This document shows, piece by piece, positions 36,495 through 43,437 of a DNA stretch of 43,437 nucleotides (its first letter is position 1; each line of letters starts with the position of its first letter). The stretch covers positions 1-43,437 of the forward strand of contig CALWBQ010000010.1 in NCBI GenBank assembly GCA_944376125.1, written 5' to 3'. The DNA comes from an uncultured Lachnospiraceae bacterium. GTDB taxonomy: Bacteria > Bacillota > Clostridia > Lachnospirales > Lachnospiraceae. The translations under genes and the position numbers were made by a program. The notes beneath the pieces were generated by a model that worked only from the letters and a program-made list of their open reading frames with translations, was not told the DNA's origin and did not search any database.

Positions 36495-36565
36495 GGGCTT
36501 CCCATCCATCCTCTCTGTTTCATGCTGTACGGCACCGCAAAAGACGGCACGTACGTTTATTAATC

Positions 36566-36595
36566 AGTATAGCACAACTCCCCTGCGGAATTCAA
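36566..36595 (-). promoter_or_regulatory. Predicted promoter of trxB
   Basis: On the minus strand TTGAAT (36590-36595) and TATACT (36566-36571) are separated by 18 bp; the -10 box is of the extended TGC type. It is divergent to the SDR gene promoter. Confidence 0.7.
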
Positions 36596-36613
36596 AACTT
36601 TTTCTTACAATTC

Positions 36614-36642
36614 TGTTACAAGTTCCGCAAATGTGCTATACT
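36614..36642 (+). promoter_or_regulatory. Predicted promoter of the SDR gene
   Basis: TGTTAC (36614-36619) and an extended TGC-TATACT (36637-36642) are separated by 17 bp, just 20 bp upstream of the ATG at 36662. Confidence 0.6.
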
Positions 36643-36661
36643 CAGGTTAAGAGGTGATAAT

Positions 36662-37393
36662 ATGGCACAAAAAACGGTATTGGTAACAGGCGCTTCCCGC
36701 GGCATCGGGAAAGCCATTGCAACGAAATTTGCCAAAAAAGGATACAGCATAGCCATCAACTGCGTTCACAGCGAAGAGCGTCTGCTCCAGGCAAAAAAAG
36801 AGATCGAAAGCTACCAGGTTCCCTGCCTGGCATATCTCGGCGATATGGGAAACATAAAAGACTGCCAGGAACTGTTCGGCCAGATCCGCAGACAGTTCGG
36901 CAGCCTTGACGTCTTAGTAAACAATGCAGGCGTCGCCTACATTGGCCTTCTGCAGGATATGTCCCCGGAGGACTGGAATCGGGTCATTCAGACCAATCTC
37001 ACATCTGTTTTTAACTGCTGCAAACTGGCCATTCCCGGCATGGTGTCCCGAAAGCAAGGGAAAATCATCAACATCTCTTCCGTATGGGGCATCGTCGGCG
37101 CATCCTGTGAGGTGGCCTACTCCGCCACCAAGGGGGGAATCAATGCGTTCACAAAAGCTCTGGCAAAGGAGCTGGCTCCCAGCAACATTCAGGTCAACGC
37201 CGTCGCCTGCGGAGCCATTGACACGGAGATGAATCAATGGATGGATGACGATGAATTTATCTCCCTAGTAGAAGAAATCCCAGCCGGACGGCTGGGAAAA
37301 GCTGAGGAAGTGGCAGATCTGGTCTACCACCTGGGTTACAAAAATTCTTATCTCACCGGCCAGGTCATCGGGCTGGACGGCGGATGGATCTGA
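36662..37393 (+). CDS. Short-chain dehydrogenase/reductase, 3-oxoacyl-ACP reductase-like
   Basis: The 243-residue protein has the NAD(P)-binding TGASRGIGKA at residues 9-18, NNAGVA, the catalytic serine in NISSVWG, the YSATKGG tyrosine-lysine pair and the C-terminal GQVIGLDGG, as in FabG-like SDRs. AGAGGTGAT precedes the ATG. Length and motifs suit a FabG-like reductase, but it stands alone, so the substrate may be another alcohol or ketone. Its last 29 bp overlap the 3' end of the convergent transporter gene. Confidence 0.9.
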   Translation: MAQKTVLVTGASRGIGKAIATKFAKKGYSIAINCVHSEERLLQAKKEIESYQVPCLAYLGDMGNIKDCQELFGQIRRQFGSLDVLVNNAGVAYIGLLQDMSPEDWNRVIQTNLTSVFNCCKLAIPGMVSRKQGKIINISSVWGIVGASCEVAYSATKGGINAFTKALAKELAPSNIQVNAVACGAIDTEMNQWMDDDEFISLVEEIPAGRLGKAEEVADLVYHLGYKNSYLTGQVIGLDGGWI

Positions 37394-38333
37394 CGCCATC
37401 CTGCCCTCTGCTCTTCTGCTTCCAATTTACAGCCAATATGCCGGCGCTGACTAAAATCAGCGCCGCAATGGTTTTTCCATTGAAAGCCTGAGCGCCCTCG
37501 TCCAGGAGAAGCCCGGACAAAATCACGCCGAACACTGGATACATCAGGCCAAATACGGTGATTTTTGACACTGGATTATATTTCAGCAGGGCAGACCAGA
37601 GAGAAAAAGCCACTGCAGATACCATTGCCAGATAGAGGAGCATCGCAATGCCGCGGCCATTGATCACAGGGATCTCAGCTCCCCAGGCAAAGGCCCACAC
37701 AATCATCACCAGCCCTCCCAAAGCAAACTGCCAGCCGCTCAGCACCACCGGATCTTCCTTCTTCGAATAGTCTTTCACCAGTACAGAGGCGATAGCATAT
37801 CCCAGTGTTGCCAGGAAGATAAAACCTTCCCCCTCAATGCGGAAACCAAAATCCATCCCCTGCTGCCAGTTGGCCAGCGCGACCCCTCCAAAGCCCAGGA
37901 CGCATCCCGCTATCTTTCTGGCCGTCAATTTTTCCTGACGAAAAATTAAGCTGGCAATCAAAATCGCCATAAAAGCATTGGTTCCTTCTATAATCGATGC
38001 TTTTACGCCGGAAGTGTGGGCCAGGCCCAGGTAGAAAAATAAATACTGGAAAACCGTCTGAAATGCCGACAGCTTTACCACCAGCGGCCAGGATTCCCGT
38101 TTGGGGACCAAAATCTTCTTCCTTCCAGCGCTTCCAATCAGCAGCGCCAAAATCCCTGCCAGAAAAAAGCGCAGTCCGGCAAACAGAATCTGCTGATTTG
38201 CCCCGTCGGCCGGAATCCCCATAAATTCATATCCTATCTTTACACAGGGGAAAGCACTCCCCCAGAGAATGCTGCAGATCATCGCCAGACCGCAGACGCT
38301 GACTGTTCCAGTAAGTATCTTGTTTTCTTTCAT
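37365..38333 (-). CDS. EamA/DMT-family transporter
   Basis: The 322-residue protein has about ten hydrophobic helices, with the two EamA repeats suggested by ILWGSAFPCVKIGYEF near the N-terminus and the second half beginning near ATLGYAIASVLVKDY. It follows the metallophosphoesterase gene by three bases (its ATG at 38333). The ending RSIRRPAR overlaps the SDR gene on the other strand. Substrate unknown; DMT exporters often move small metabolites. Confidence 0.88.
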   Translation of the reverse strand: MKENKILTGTVSVCGLAMICSILWGSAFPCVKIGYEFMGIPADGANQQILFAGLRFFLAGILALLIGSAGRKKILVPKRESWPLVVKLSAFQTVFQYLFFYLGLAHTSGVKASIIEGTNAFMAILIASLIFRQEKLTARKIAGCVLGFGGVALANWQQGMDFGFRIEGEGFIFLATLGYAIASVLVKDYSKKEDPVVLSGWQFALGGLVMIVWAFAWGAEIPVINGRGIAMLLYLAMVSAVAFSLWSALLKYNPVSKITVFGLMYPVFGVILSGLLLDEGAQAFNGKTIAALILVSAGILAVNWKQKSRGQDGVRSIRRPAR

Positions 38334-38336
38334 CAC

Positions 38337-39530
38337 CTATATCCTCTCTGTTCCTTTTACATTTATTATTAAAATCTCGCTGTCTGTCCCAACCCGCATA
38401 GCCGGTCCCCAGACTCCTGCCCCGGAGGTCACACAGGACCACATCTCCCCAATTTTCATCACCCCGGCCGGATTCTTCCACCGGAGCCGGACCAAAAGAT
38501 TGGCCGGAAACATCTGGCCATCGTGGGTGTGACCCGAAAGATCCACGCTGACTCCAGCCTGCGCCAATTCGTCTAATTCGTCTGGCTGGTGGTCCATGAC
38601 AATGATCGGCAGCTCCGGATTCAGCCCCTCCAAGAGTTTCCCCGGCGCCAGTCGGCTCTCTTTCTCTTTTTTCGCCTTGTCCGGATCCTTCCTGCCTGCA
38701 AGATAAAATCTGCCTCCAATCTGGATCACCTTATCCTCCAGAATCTGGATCCCCGCTTTTTTCAGGAAACCTTCAAACCGCGGATCTCTTTCCACCGCTT
38801 TGTCTGAGCAGAAGGTGAAGCCTGCCAGGATTTTTTCACTGACATCATGATTTCCCCAGCAGGCGTATACGCCATACCTGCTCTTGATTCCCTTCAAGAT
38901 TTCCGCCACTCTGTCCGGGTTGGCAATCGCCTCGTATTCATTGTCAAAAATATCTCCGGCAATACAGACCAGATCCACATCCTGGGCATTGATATTTTCT
39001 ACCATATTTCTCATGTGGCGCTCCCCCACACTGTAGCCCAGATGGAGATCCGCCACCAGAGCGATCCTCAGCGGATCCCCCAGCACCTTGTCCCCGCTGA
39101 TTTCGATTGTATATTCCTTTACTTTTATAGCCCTCGCATGAAAAATCCCATAAGCACTGACCAGCAGAATCATGCACAGAGCAATCCCGCCGATCACGGC
39201 AAACCAGCGGCTCCCTGCCAGGGCTCCCCGCCAAGCGCTGCGGCGCAGTGCGAACCTGGCCAGGTCTAAGAGAAGGACCATTTGGAGCGTATAAGCAAAA
39301 CAGCCCAGCCAGAAAAATCCGATGGTCTTCAAAACCCTCCGCAATGGCTCGGTTCGAACCAAAAAGCCCGTCAGCATGGCTGTGGCCAGCGCCGCATAAA
39401 CCGCAATAACCACAAATCTTGCCCCCCGTGACTGCAGGATGCGATGGCAGGCTCCCATCCAGAGAACCAGCCACCGCATAATATAAAGATTTACCAATAT
39501 GTAAATGGGAGCCAAAAACAATGCTGTCAA
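38337..39530 (-). CDS. Membrane-anchored metallophosphoesterase
   Basis: The 397-residue protein has about four N-terminal transmembrane helices (residues about 1-25, 38-60, 68-92 and 110-130), then a calcineurin-like phosphoesterase domain with all metal-binding blocks: VADLHLGYS, AGDIFDNE, WGNHDV, MDHQPDE and SGHTHDGQ. This layout resembles YaeI/YkuE-type enzymes. The start is TTG at 39530, nine bases after GAGGG. It lies five bases after the ferredoxin gene and five to eight before the EamA gene. Its substrate, perhaps a lipid-linked or small phosphate compound, is not known. Confidence 0.88.
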   Translation of the reverse strand: MTALFLAPIYILVNLYIMRWLVLWMGACHRILQSRGARFVVIAVYAALATAMLTGFLVRTEPLRRVLKTIGFFWLGCFAYTLQMVLLLDLARFALRRSAWRGALAGSRWFAVIGGIALCMILLVSAYGIFHARAIKVKEYTIEISGDKVLGDPLRIALVADLHLGYSVGERHMRNMVENINAQDVDLVCIAGDIFDNEYEAIANPDRVAEILKGIKSRYGVYACWGNHDVSEKILAGFTFCSDKAVERDPRFEGFLKKAGIQILEDKVIQIGGRFYLAGRKDPDKAKKEKESRLAPGKLLEGLNPELPIIVMDHQPDELDELAQAGVSVDLSGHTHDGQMFPANLLVRLRWKNPAGVMKIGEMWSCVTSGAGVWGPAMRVGTDSEILIINVKGTERI

Positions 39531-39535
39531 TCCTA

Positions 39536-40042
39536 TTATCCCTCTTTCTCATTGCATGGAATCAGTTTCAGAAGGCGCTTGGCCGCCTCTGACGGGAACT
39601 GGGCAGAAGGCGGCTCCTCTGCCATCCGGCGGAGCAAAGCATGTGCATTGCCGCTCTGGGGCAGCATATAGCCTGATTCCCTCAAAATATCTTCATTGAC
39701 CAGGCGGATTGATTTCGCCATGGCCGTCATCAGGCGGTACAGGCCATCGCTATCTGCATTTTCCGCTATCTGGCGGGCCATCGTTTCCTGTCTGGCCTTG
39801 CTCTCTGCCAAAGCGAACGCTGCGGCTGTCACCTTCTCCGCTTTCGGCTGCTGAGGCGGATACTCTTCCGGAACCATCGAGATTGCTCCAGACGGACATG
39901 CCTGGGCACACATACCGCACCCAGTACATTTTTCAGTGTCAATAATGCTGTTCTCCGTATCTGCTGCGCCCACAGGACAGACATAGAGGCACAGGCAGTC
40001 TTTTGTGCACAGCCTCAGATTTCTCACCGCTCTCTGTTTCAT
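39536..40042 (-). CDS. Ferredoxin-like protein with one standard and one atypical Fe-S motif
   Basis: The 168-residue protein has two cysteine clusters in the first 50 residues. The second, [12 protein letters not shown] (C39, C42, C45, C49), is a textbook [4Fe-4S] site; the first, with C12, C16, C18 and C22 (spacing Cx3CxCx3C), is unusual but also ends in CP. The remaining 115 residues are helical and have no recognised domain. Its start overlaps the stop of the rubredoxin-type gene by four bases (ATGA). It is probably an electron carrier working with that protein. Confidence 0.85.
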   Translation of the reverse strand: MKQRAVRNLRLCTKDCLCLYVCPVGAADTENSIIDTEKCTGCGMCAQACPSGAISMVPEEYPPQQPKAEKVTAAAFALAESKARQETMARQIAENADSDGLYRLMTAMAKSIRLVNEDILRESGYMLPQSGNAHALLRRMAEEPPSAQFPSEAAKRLLKLIPCNEKEG

Positions 40043-40683
40043 GCCGAAGTCCTCCCTTCCACCTTTTCAAACTTCCACGCAGGAACCTTGCAGACCGGGC
40101 ACAGCTCCGGCGGATTGCTTCCAACGTAGATAAAACCGCAGACGGTACAGACCCAGATCTGGGTGTTCTGCAGAAAGGCATCCCCCTCAGCCCGGTACCG
40201 CAGCATGAGGGAATTTAAGATATTTGTCACTTTTTCTCCCCACGTGCAGATCCGCAGAGTTCCCCTGTCTCCCTCCGCAGCCGCCTCCGAACGGAGCAGC
40301 GGGTATCCGCTCTTCAGATCACATTCAATCAGCTCTGCCAGCTTCTCCGTACCAGCATCAGGAACGGCAGGGACCGCCGATGCAAAAAAATCCGCGAGCT
40401 GGAGGAAAAGGGCGGATTCCTCATCCTTGTACTGTTTCTCGCAGCCCCGCGCCAGGTTGGAGCACAAAGCTGACAACACCCCCGGAGAAAGCTGTTCCAT
40501 ATCCTCATCCAAATAAACAGGAGCCGCAGGTTCCTGTTTTTCAGCAGCCGCCTTCTCCGGAACAAAGGCAGCCTTGGCTGCACCACACCAAGGGCAGGCC
40601 CACACTTCCGGCAGACCGCTGAAAGGCTTTCCTTCTTTCACCTCATCAAAGATGTAGCCGCAGACAGAACAGACATACTTCAT
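40039..40683 (-). CDS. Protein with rubredoxin-type domains at both ends
   Basis: The 214-residue protein has an N-terminal rubredoxin-like iron site with C5, C8, C30 and C33 and a C-terminal one with C179, C182, C195 and C198 (CTVCG then CPVCK). Between them are about 130 mainly helical residues without the EXXH pair typical of ferritin or rubrerythrin that I could confirm. The CxxCG and CPxCG pairs are typical of rubredoxin and rubrerythrin tails; their role is electron transfer to peroxide- or oxygen-reducing partners. First gene of a four-gene operon with a consensus promoter. Confidence 0.85.
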   Translation of the reverse strand: MKYVCSVCGYIFDEVKEGKPFSGLPEVWACPWCGAAKAAFVPEKAAAEKQEPAAPVYLDEDMEQLSPGVLSALCSNLARGCEKQYKDEESALFLQLADFFASAVPAVPDAGTEKLAELIECDLKSGYPLLRSEAAAEGDRGTLRICTWGEKVTNILNSLMLRYRAEGDAFLQNTQIWVCTVCGFIYVGSNPPELCPVCKVPAWKFEKVEGRTSA

Positions 40684-40744
40684 ATTTCACTTTCCTCCTT
40701 TTATCTCTTCACAGAGAATCCAGAGTTTCAATGCTTCTACAAAA

Positions 40745-40773
40745 ATTATAATTGACCAGAAAAAGCCTGTCAA
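40745..40773 (-). promoter_or_regulatory. Full-consensus promoter of the rubredoxin-ferredoxin operon
   Basis: On the minus strand TTGACA (40768-40773) and TATAAT (40745-40750) are separated by exactly 17 bp, about 60 bp above the start codon at 40683. Confidence 0.88.
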
Positions 40774-40813
40774 TGAAAACGGCACAGCAAGAACAGATTC
40801 CAATCACAAATGA

Positions 40814-40842
40814 TTGACAAGCCGCCTTAAATCATATATGAT
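40814..40842 (+). promoter_or_regulatory. Predicted promoter of tRNA-Leu
   Basis: TTGACA (40814-40819) and TATGAT (40837-40842) are separated by 17 bp on the plus strand, about 55 bp before the tRNA. Back-to-back with the promoter of the rubredoxin operon. Confidence 0.8.
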
Positions 40843-40897
40843 TAAAAGGCAGCAAAGACGGCACTCATTTATGTGCTGAATATCATATTTTCTATGA

Positions 40898-40977
40898 GCG
40901 GGTATGGCGGAATTGGCAGACGCGCCAGATTTAGGTTCTGGTGGGAGACCGTGCAGGTTCAAGTCCTGTTACCCGCA
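40898..40977 (+). tRNA. tRNA-Leu (anticodon UAG)
   Basis: The acceptor stem GCGGGTA pairs with TACCCGC, followed by discriminator A. The anticodon loop reads ATTTAGG, giving anticodon TAG in DNA. The long variable arm (around GGGAGACCGTGC) is typical of tRNA-Leu. The D loop has GGCAGACGC and the T loop GGTTCAAGTCC. CCA is not encoded. It is single, with its own promoter and terminator. Confidence 0.93.
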
Positions 40978-40986
40978 CTCAGCCTG

Positions 40987-41032
40987 CGGAATCTGAACTT
41001 ATTTTTTCAGTGAAACATAAGTTTAGATTCCG
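40987..41032 (+). terminator. Intrinsic terminator after tRNA-Leu
   Basis: CGGAATCTGAACTTAT (40987-41002) pairs with ATAAGTTTAGATTCCG (41017-41032) over 16 bp with one G-U wobble, followed by a T-rich run on the plus strand. The gap to the tRNA is about 10 bp. Confidence 0.9.
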
Positions 41033-41106
41033 TATTTTTATTACCGCGAAACACGAACTTCCAGACAGACAAAAGCGCATCCAGCCTCTATACAAACTCT
41101 TTTGCG

Positions 41107-41961
41107 TCAAAGGCGGGAACCAAGCACAAGGCTGGAGCCGATGAGAATCCCATGAGAATCTGTCCGGTGGCCGATCTGGGCCGTCCTTGCAATAGGAATT
41201 TTCTCGCCTGCATACTCTTTTGCCAGCTCTTCTATCCCTGGCCTGCTGCCGCTCTCCTCCATAGAAAGAAAGGTCCCCAAAAGAATCCCCCGTACCTGGC
41301 CGAACACCCCTATCTGTCCAAGCTGGGCCAGGCAGGAGGCCATCTGAGGCGCCAGGCCTCCGGCGGCCTCCAGCAGAAGAATTTTCCCTTGCATATCCGG
41401 CCAGTATTCTGTACCTGCCAGTTTTAACAAGCATCTCATGTTTCCGCCTACAACGGTTCCTTCCATAGACGCCCCCTGAATAAATTCCCAGGAAAAATCA
41501 AACAAATCTGTTTTCTTTCCCTCTCTCCAGTTCTGAAATGCCTGCCTCTGCCACTCCCCCGGCGCATATGTCAGATTGCGGGCCTGGTAGAGCACGCTGC
41601 TCCGGCCAGTTTTTGCATAAATAGCATTGATAATGGTCGTCAGATCGCTGTACCCCCAGAAAACAGCCCGGCTGTTCCCAATGGCTTCAAAGTCCAGATA
41701 GGGAAGGATTCCATTAGCCGCGTCCCCGCCGGAAAGGTCAAATATCAGATCCATTTCCGGATCTCTGTAAAATCTCATCAGCTCTTCAGCCCTCTCCCTG
41801 GGAGACCCGGAAAAAGCAGTCCCGCCGCGCTCATAAAGGCACCGGGAAAGTACCACTTCCATCCCTATTTCTTTGAGAAACTTCTCCAGTTCCTCGGCCT
41901 GCTTCCTCCTGGTTTCCGGAAGGCCATTGGAACAGGCAGCCAAAGCGGCTTTCTTCTTCAT
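41107..41961 (-). CDS. S66-family serine peptidase (LD-carboxypeptidase/MccF-like)
   Basis: The 284-residue protein has the S66 fold pattern: nucleophile Ser105 in FWGYSDLTT, the SGGDAANG segment about 25 residues earlier, and a catalytic Glu/His relay suggested by LLLEAAGG and IGHRTDSHG near the C-terminus. Family members cleave the murein tetrapeptide's last L,D bond or detoxify microcin C7-type compounds. No signal peptide is seen, so it is likely cytoplasmic. The ATG at 41961 follows AGGAGG by six bases; the longer frame to 42060 runs into the tRNA cluster terminator and is rejected. Confidence 0.88.
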   Translation of the reverse strand: MKKKAALAACSNGLPETRRKQAEELEKFLKEIGMEVVLSRCLYERGGTAFSGSPRERAEELMRFYRDPEMDLIFDLSGGDAANGILPYLDFEAIGNSRAVFWGYSDLTTIINAIYAKTGRSSVLYQARNLTYAPGEWQRQAFQNWREGKKTDLFDFSWEFIQGASMEGTVVGGNMRCLLKLAGTEYWPDMQGKILLLEAAGGLAPQMASCLAQLGQIGVFGQVRGILLGTFLSMEESGSRPGIEELAKEYAGEKIPIARTAQIGHRTDSHGILIGSSLVLGSRL

Positions 41962-42016
41962 AACATACCTCCTATCCGTATCATTCCGAAACTGCCATGC
42001 TTTTGAAAAGAAAAAA

Positions 42017-42042
42017 CCTGTAAAACCCAACGGTTTTACAGG
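42017..42042 (-). terminator. Intrinsic terminator of the tRNA cluster
   Basis: CCTGTAAAACC (42017-42027) pairs with GGTTTTACAGG (42032-42042) around a CAAC loop. On the minus strand a run of T follows (complement of 42010-42016). It lies just downstream of tRNA-Gln. Confidence 0.9.
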
Positions 42043-42061
42043 CTCCCTCCCATTTGCCAAA

Positions 42062-42133
42062 CTGGGCTAGCTGGATTCGAACCAGCGAGTGCAGGAGTCA
42101 AAGTCCTGTGCCTTACCGCTTGGCGATAGCCCA
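42062..42133 (-). tRNA. tRNA-Gln (anticodon UUG)
   Basis: Acceptor TGGGCTA pairs with TAGCCCA, with discriminator G. The anticodon loop ACTTTGACT holds TTG. The T arm reads CTGGTTCGAATCCAG. Last tRNA of a five-gene cluster; CCA is not encoded. Confidence 0.93.
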
Positions 42134-42198
42134 ATATATTTCGTTTTTCCTCTCTGTTCCTAACAAAAGGTAAAAAAAAATTCCCGAAGGAATTAGAG

Positions 42199-42273
42199 GG
42201 TGGATACAGGGACTCGAACCCTGGGCCTCCAGAGCCACAATCTGGCGCGCTAACCAACTGCGCTATACCCACC
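42199..42273 (-). tRNA. tRNA-His (anticodon GUG)
   Basis: Acceptor GTGGGTA pairs with TATCCAC, with a G at position -1 opposite the discriminator C, as tRNA-His requires. The anticodon arm CCAGATTGTGGCTCTGG holds GTG. The T arm reads CAGGGTTCGAGTCCCTG. Confidence 0.93.
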
Positions 42274-42313
42274 ATAACTTATATTCCGCCGGCCTGACAT
42301 CCTCACCGGCAAG

Positions 42314-42387
<74 letters not shown>

Positions 42388-42417
42388 GTATCCCCGCATA
42401 AGCGCTTCGCCATGCGA

Positions 42418-42488
42418 AGCGGGTGATGGGAATCGAACCCACGTGTCCAGCTTGGAAGGCTGGTGTTCTACCATTGAACTACACCCGC
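42418..42488 (-). tRNA. tRNA-Gly (anticodon UCC)
   Basis: Acceptor GCGGGTG pairs with CACCCGC, discriminator U. The anticodon arm CAGCCTTCCAAGCTG holds TCC. The T arm GTGGGTTCGATTCCCAT is standard. Confidence 0.93.
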
Positions 42489-42496
42489 ACACTGCA

Positions 42497-42571
42497 TCGG
42501 GGTGACAGGATTCGAACCTGCGACCTCCTGGTCCCAAACCAGGCGCTCTAGCCAAGCTGAGCCACACCCCG
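42497..42571 (-). tRNA. tRNA-Pro (anticodon UGG)
   Basis: Acceptor CGGGGTG pairs with CACCCCG, discriminator A. The anticodon arm CCTGGTTTGGGACCAGG holds TGG. The T arm reads GCAGGTTCGAATCCTGT. First gene of the cluster after the promoter. Confidence 0.93.
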
Positions 42572-42610
42572 GCATCCCTTCTATCCCGCCACTGACTTGA
42601 CGCAAGATAT

Positions 42611-42640
42611 ATTATATTCTATCTGCCTGCCAGATGTCAA
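42611..42640 (-). promoter_or_regulatory. Predicted promoter of the tRNA cluster
   Basis: On the minus strand TTGACA (42635-42640) and TATAAT (42611-42616) are separated by 18 bp, about 40 bp before tRNA-Pro. It lies right after the stop of the YfcE-like gene. Confidence 0.8.
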
Positions 42641-42647
42641 CACTTTT

Positions 42648-43130
42648 TTATAGGTAGGCTATAGAAAAATGCACCTCTCCCAGCCGGTCCAGCTCCATCA
42701 GCACATAGCTCGGCCGCCTCCCTTCCTGCCGCGGGTAGGACAGGCTTCCCGGATTCACCGCTATCACGTCCCCTCGCCCCATGTCCACCACCGGCCGGTG
42801 GGTGTGCCCGTAGAGGGCAATCTGCGCTCCCCGCGCCCTCGCCTCCTCCTTCAAGCGCTCCGTCCCCATGGATACGGAATAGTAGTGCCCGTGGGTGAGG
42901 AAAACCTTGTATTTTCCGATCTGCAGCTCTTCCTCCATCGGCAGATCTGAGAAAAAGTCATTGTTCCCGGCCACCATGTACACCGGGCAGCCAGCGCTGG
43001 CGCGTATGTAATCCTCGCTTCCCTCCACATCCCCCAGGTGGAGCAACAGGTCGATGGCTCCCACCCGTGCAAGCACCTTGTCATAGTTTCCTGTCTTCCC
43101 GTGGTTATCGCTCACCACCAGAATCCTCAT
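42648..43130 (-). CDS. YfcE-like metallophosphoesterase
   Basis: The 160-residue single-domain protein has the five metal-binding blocks of the YfcE/MJ0936 family: VVSDNHGK, LHLGDVEG, AGNNDF, LTHGHYYS and YGHTHRP. Such enzymes hydrolyse phosphodiester bonds in vitro; physiological substrates are mostly unknown. GGAGG stands right before the ATG, and the gene follows the rdgB-type gene by 22 bp, an association common in Firmicutes. Confidence 0.93.
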   Translation of the reverse strand: MRILVVSDNHGKTGNYDKVLARVGAIDLLLHLGDVEGSEDYIRASAGCPVYMVAGNNDFFSDLPMEEELQIGKYKVFLTHGHYYSVSMGTERLKEEARARGAQIALYGHTHRPVVDMGRGDVIAVNPGSLSYPRQEGRRPSYVLMELDRLGEVHFSIAYL

Positions 43131-43152
43131 GTCCTCCAGTCCTTTCCCGGCC

Positions 43153-43437
43153 TCACAGGCCTTTCTCCCTCAGGCGTTCCCGCATCAGCCGCAGGGCCTT
43201 TCCTCTGTGGCTGATCGCATTCTTTATCTCCAGCGGCAGCTCGCCTGTCGTATGGCCATACTCCGGCAGATAAAAGATCGGGTCGTAGCCAAAGCCATTC
43301 TCCCCTCTCTCCTCGTAGCCGATCCGGCCCTCCAGCGCCGCTTTTACAGTCAAGATCTCCCCGCTTGGAAAGGCGGCGGCGATGACGCAGACATAGCGTG
43401 CCGTCCGCTCCTCGTCCTTTACCCCCTCCAGGCGGTC
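43153..43437 (-). CDS. RdgB/HAM1-type XTP/dITP diphosphatase, C-terminal part
   Basis: Only the last 95 codons are in the window; the start lies beyond 43437. The visible part has the family motifs VCVIAAAFPSGE, then GENGFGYDPIFYLPE and the end NAISHRGKALRLM, which place it in the Ham1/RdgB family that cleans the nucleotide pool of inosine and xanthosine triphosphates. Followed by the YfcE-like gene. Confidence 0.93.
   Translation of the reverse strand, partial: DRLEGVKDEERTARYVCVIAAAFPSGEILTVKAALEGRIGYEERGENGFGYDPIFYLPEYGHTTGELPLEIKNAISHRGKALRLMRERLREKGL

Noticed and set aside
40039..40683. Calling the middle of the double-rubredoxin protein a rubrerythrin ferritin-like domain
   Set aside because: The region is helical, but I could not confirm the EXXH iron-ligand pairs that define the diiron site.

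Overview
The window looks like chromosomal DNA of a low-to-mid GC Firmicute of the class Clostridia, most likely family Lachnospiraceae. The evidence is the gene order (S10-spc-alpha ribosomal block followed by an ECF transporter, truA, rplM and rpsI), zinc-binding forms of L36, S14 and adenylate kinase, strong purine-rich Shine-Dalgarno sites, and secreted proteins with choline-binding-type WYY repeats. Genus cannot be fixed from the sequence alone.

Layout. 1-3085 is an accessory stretch: a non-coding block with a strong terminator at its right edge, an AT-rich DNA methyltransferase with its own promoter, and decayed pieces of a mobilizable element (Mob/Pre-like relaxase tail and a frameshifted DUF3987 gene) abutting the 3' end of rpsI. 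3150-8158 holds rpsI, rplM, a fused truA-acetyltransferase gene, ecfT, ecfA2 and ecfA1, all on the minus strand. 8256-10790 holds two paralogous secreted repeat proteins lying between ecfA1 and rplQ. 10933-27032 is the long ribosomal block read leftward: rpsJ, rplC, rplD, rplW, rplB, rpsS, rplV, rpsC, rplP, rpmC, rpsQ, rplN, rplX, rplE, rpsN, rpsH, rplF, rplR, rpsE, rpmD, rplO, secY, adk, map, infA, rpmJ, rpsM, rpsK, rpsD, rpoA, rplQ. A promoter and a structured leader of about 230 nt precede rpsJ.

27421-43437 is a mixed housekeeping/accessory region: a third secreted repeat protein, a methyltransferase, three GNAT acetyltransferases, an M28 peptidase, an SH3b-NlpC/P60 wall hydrolase downstream of trxB, an SDR reductase, and a tightly packed operon with a two-rubredoxin-domain protein, an atypical ferredoxin, a membrane metallophosphoesterase and an EamA transporter. 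It ends with a tRNA-Leu gene, an S66 carboxypeptidase, a five-gene tRNA cluster (Pro-Gly-Arg-His-Gln), a YfcE-like phosphoesterase and the 3' part of an rdgB-type gene cut by the window edge.

The genes serve translation (ribosomal proteins, rpoA, secY, infA, map, truA, tRNAs), vitamin uptake (ECF module), cell-surface building and remodelling (repeat proteins, NlpC/P60, S66), and redox/oxygen defence (trxB, rubredoxin and ferredoxin operon). No CRISPR array, rRNA gene or intact insertion sequence was seen. The points most worth a second look are the TruA-acetyltransferase fusion, the roughly 280-bp repeat-bearing insertion between rplW and rplB, the rubredoxin/ferredoxin/phosphoesterase operon, and the methyltransferase beside the decayed mobile element.
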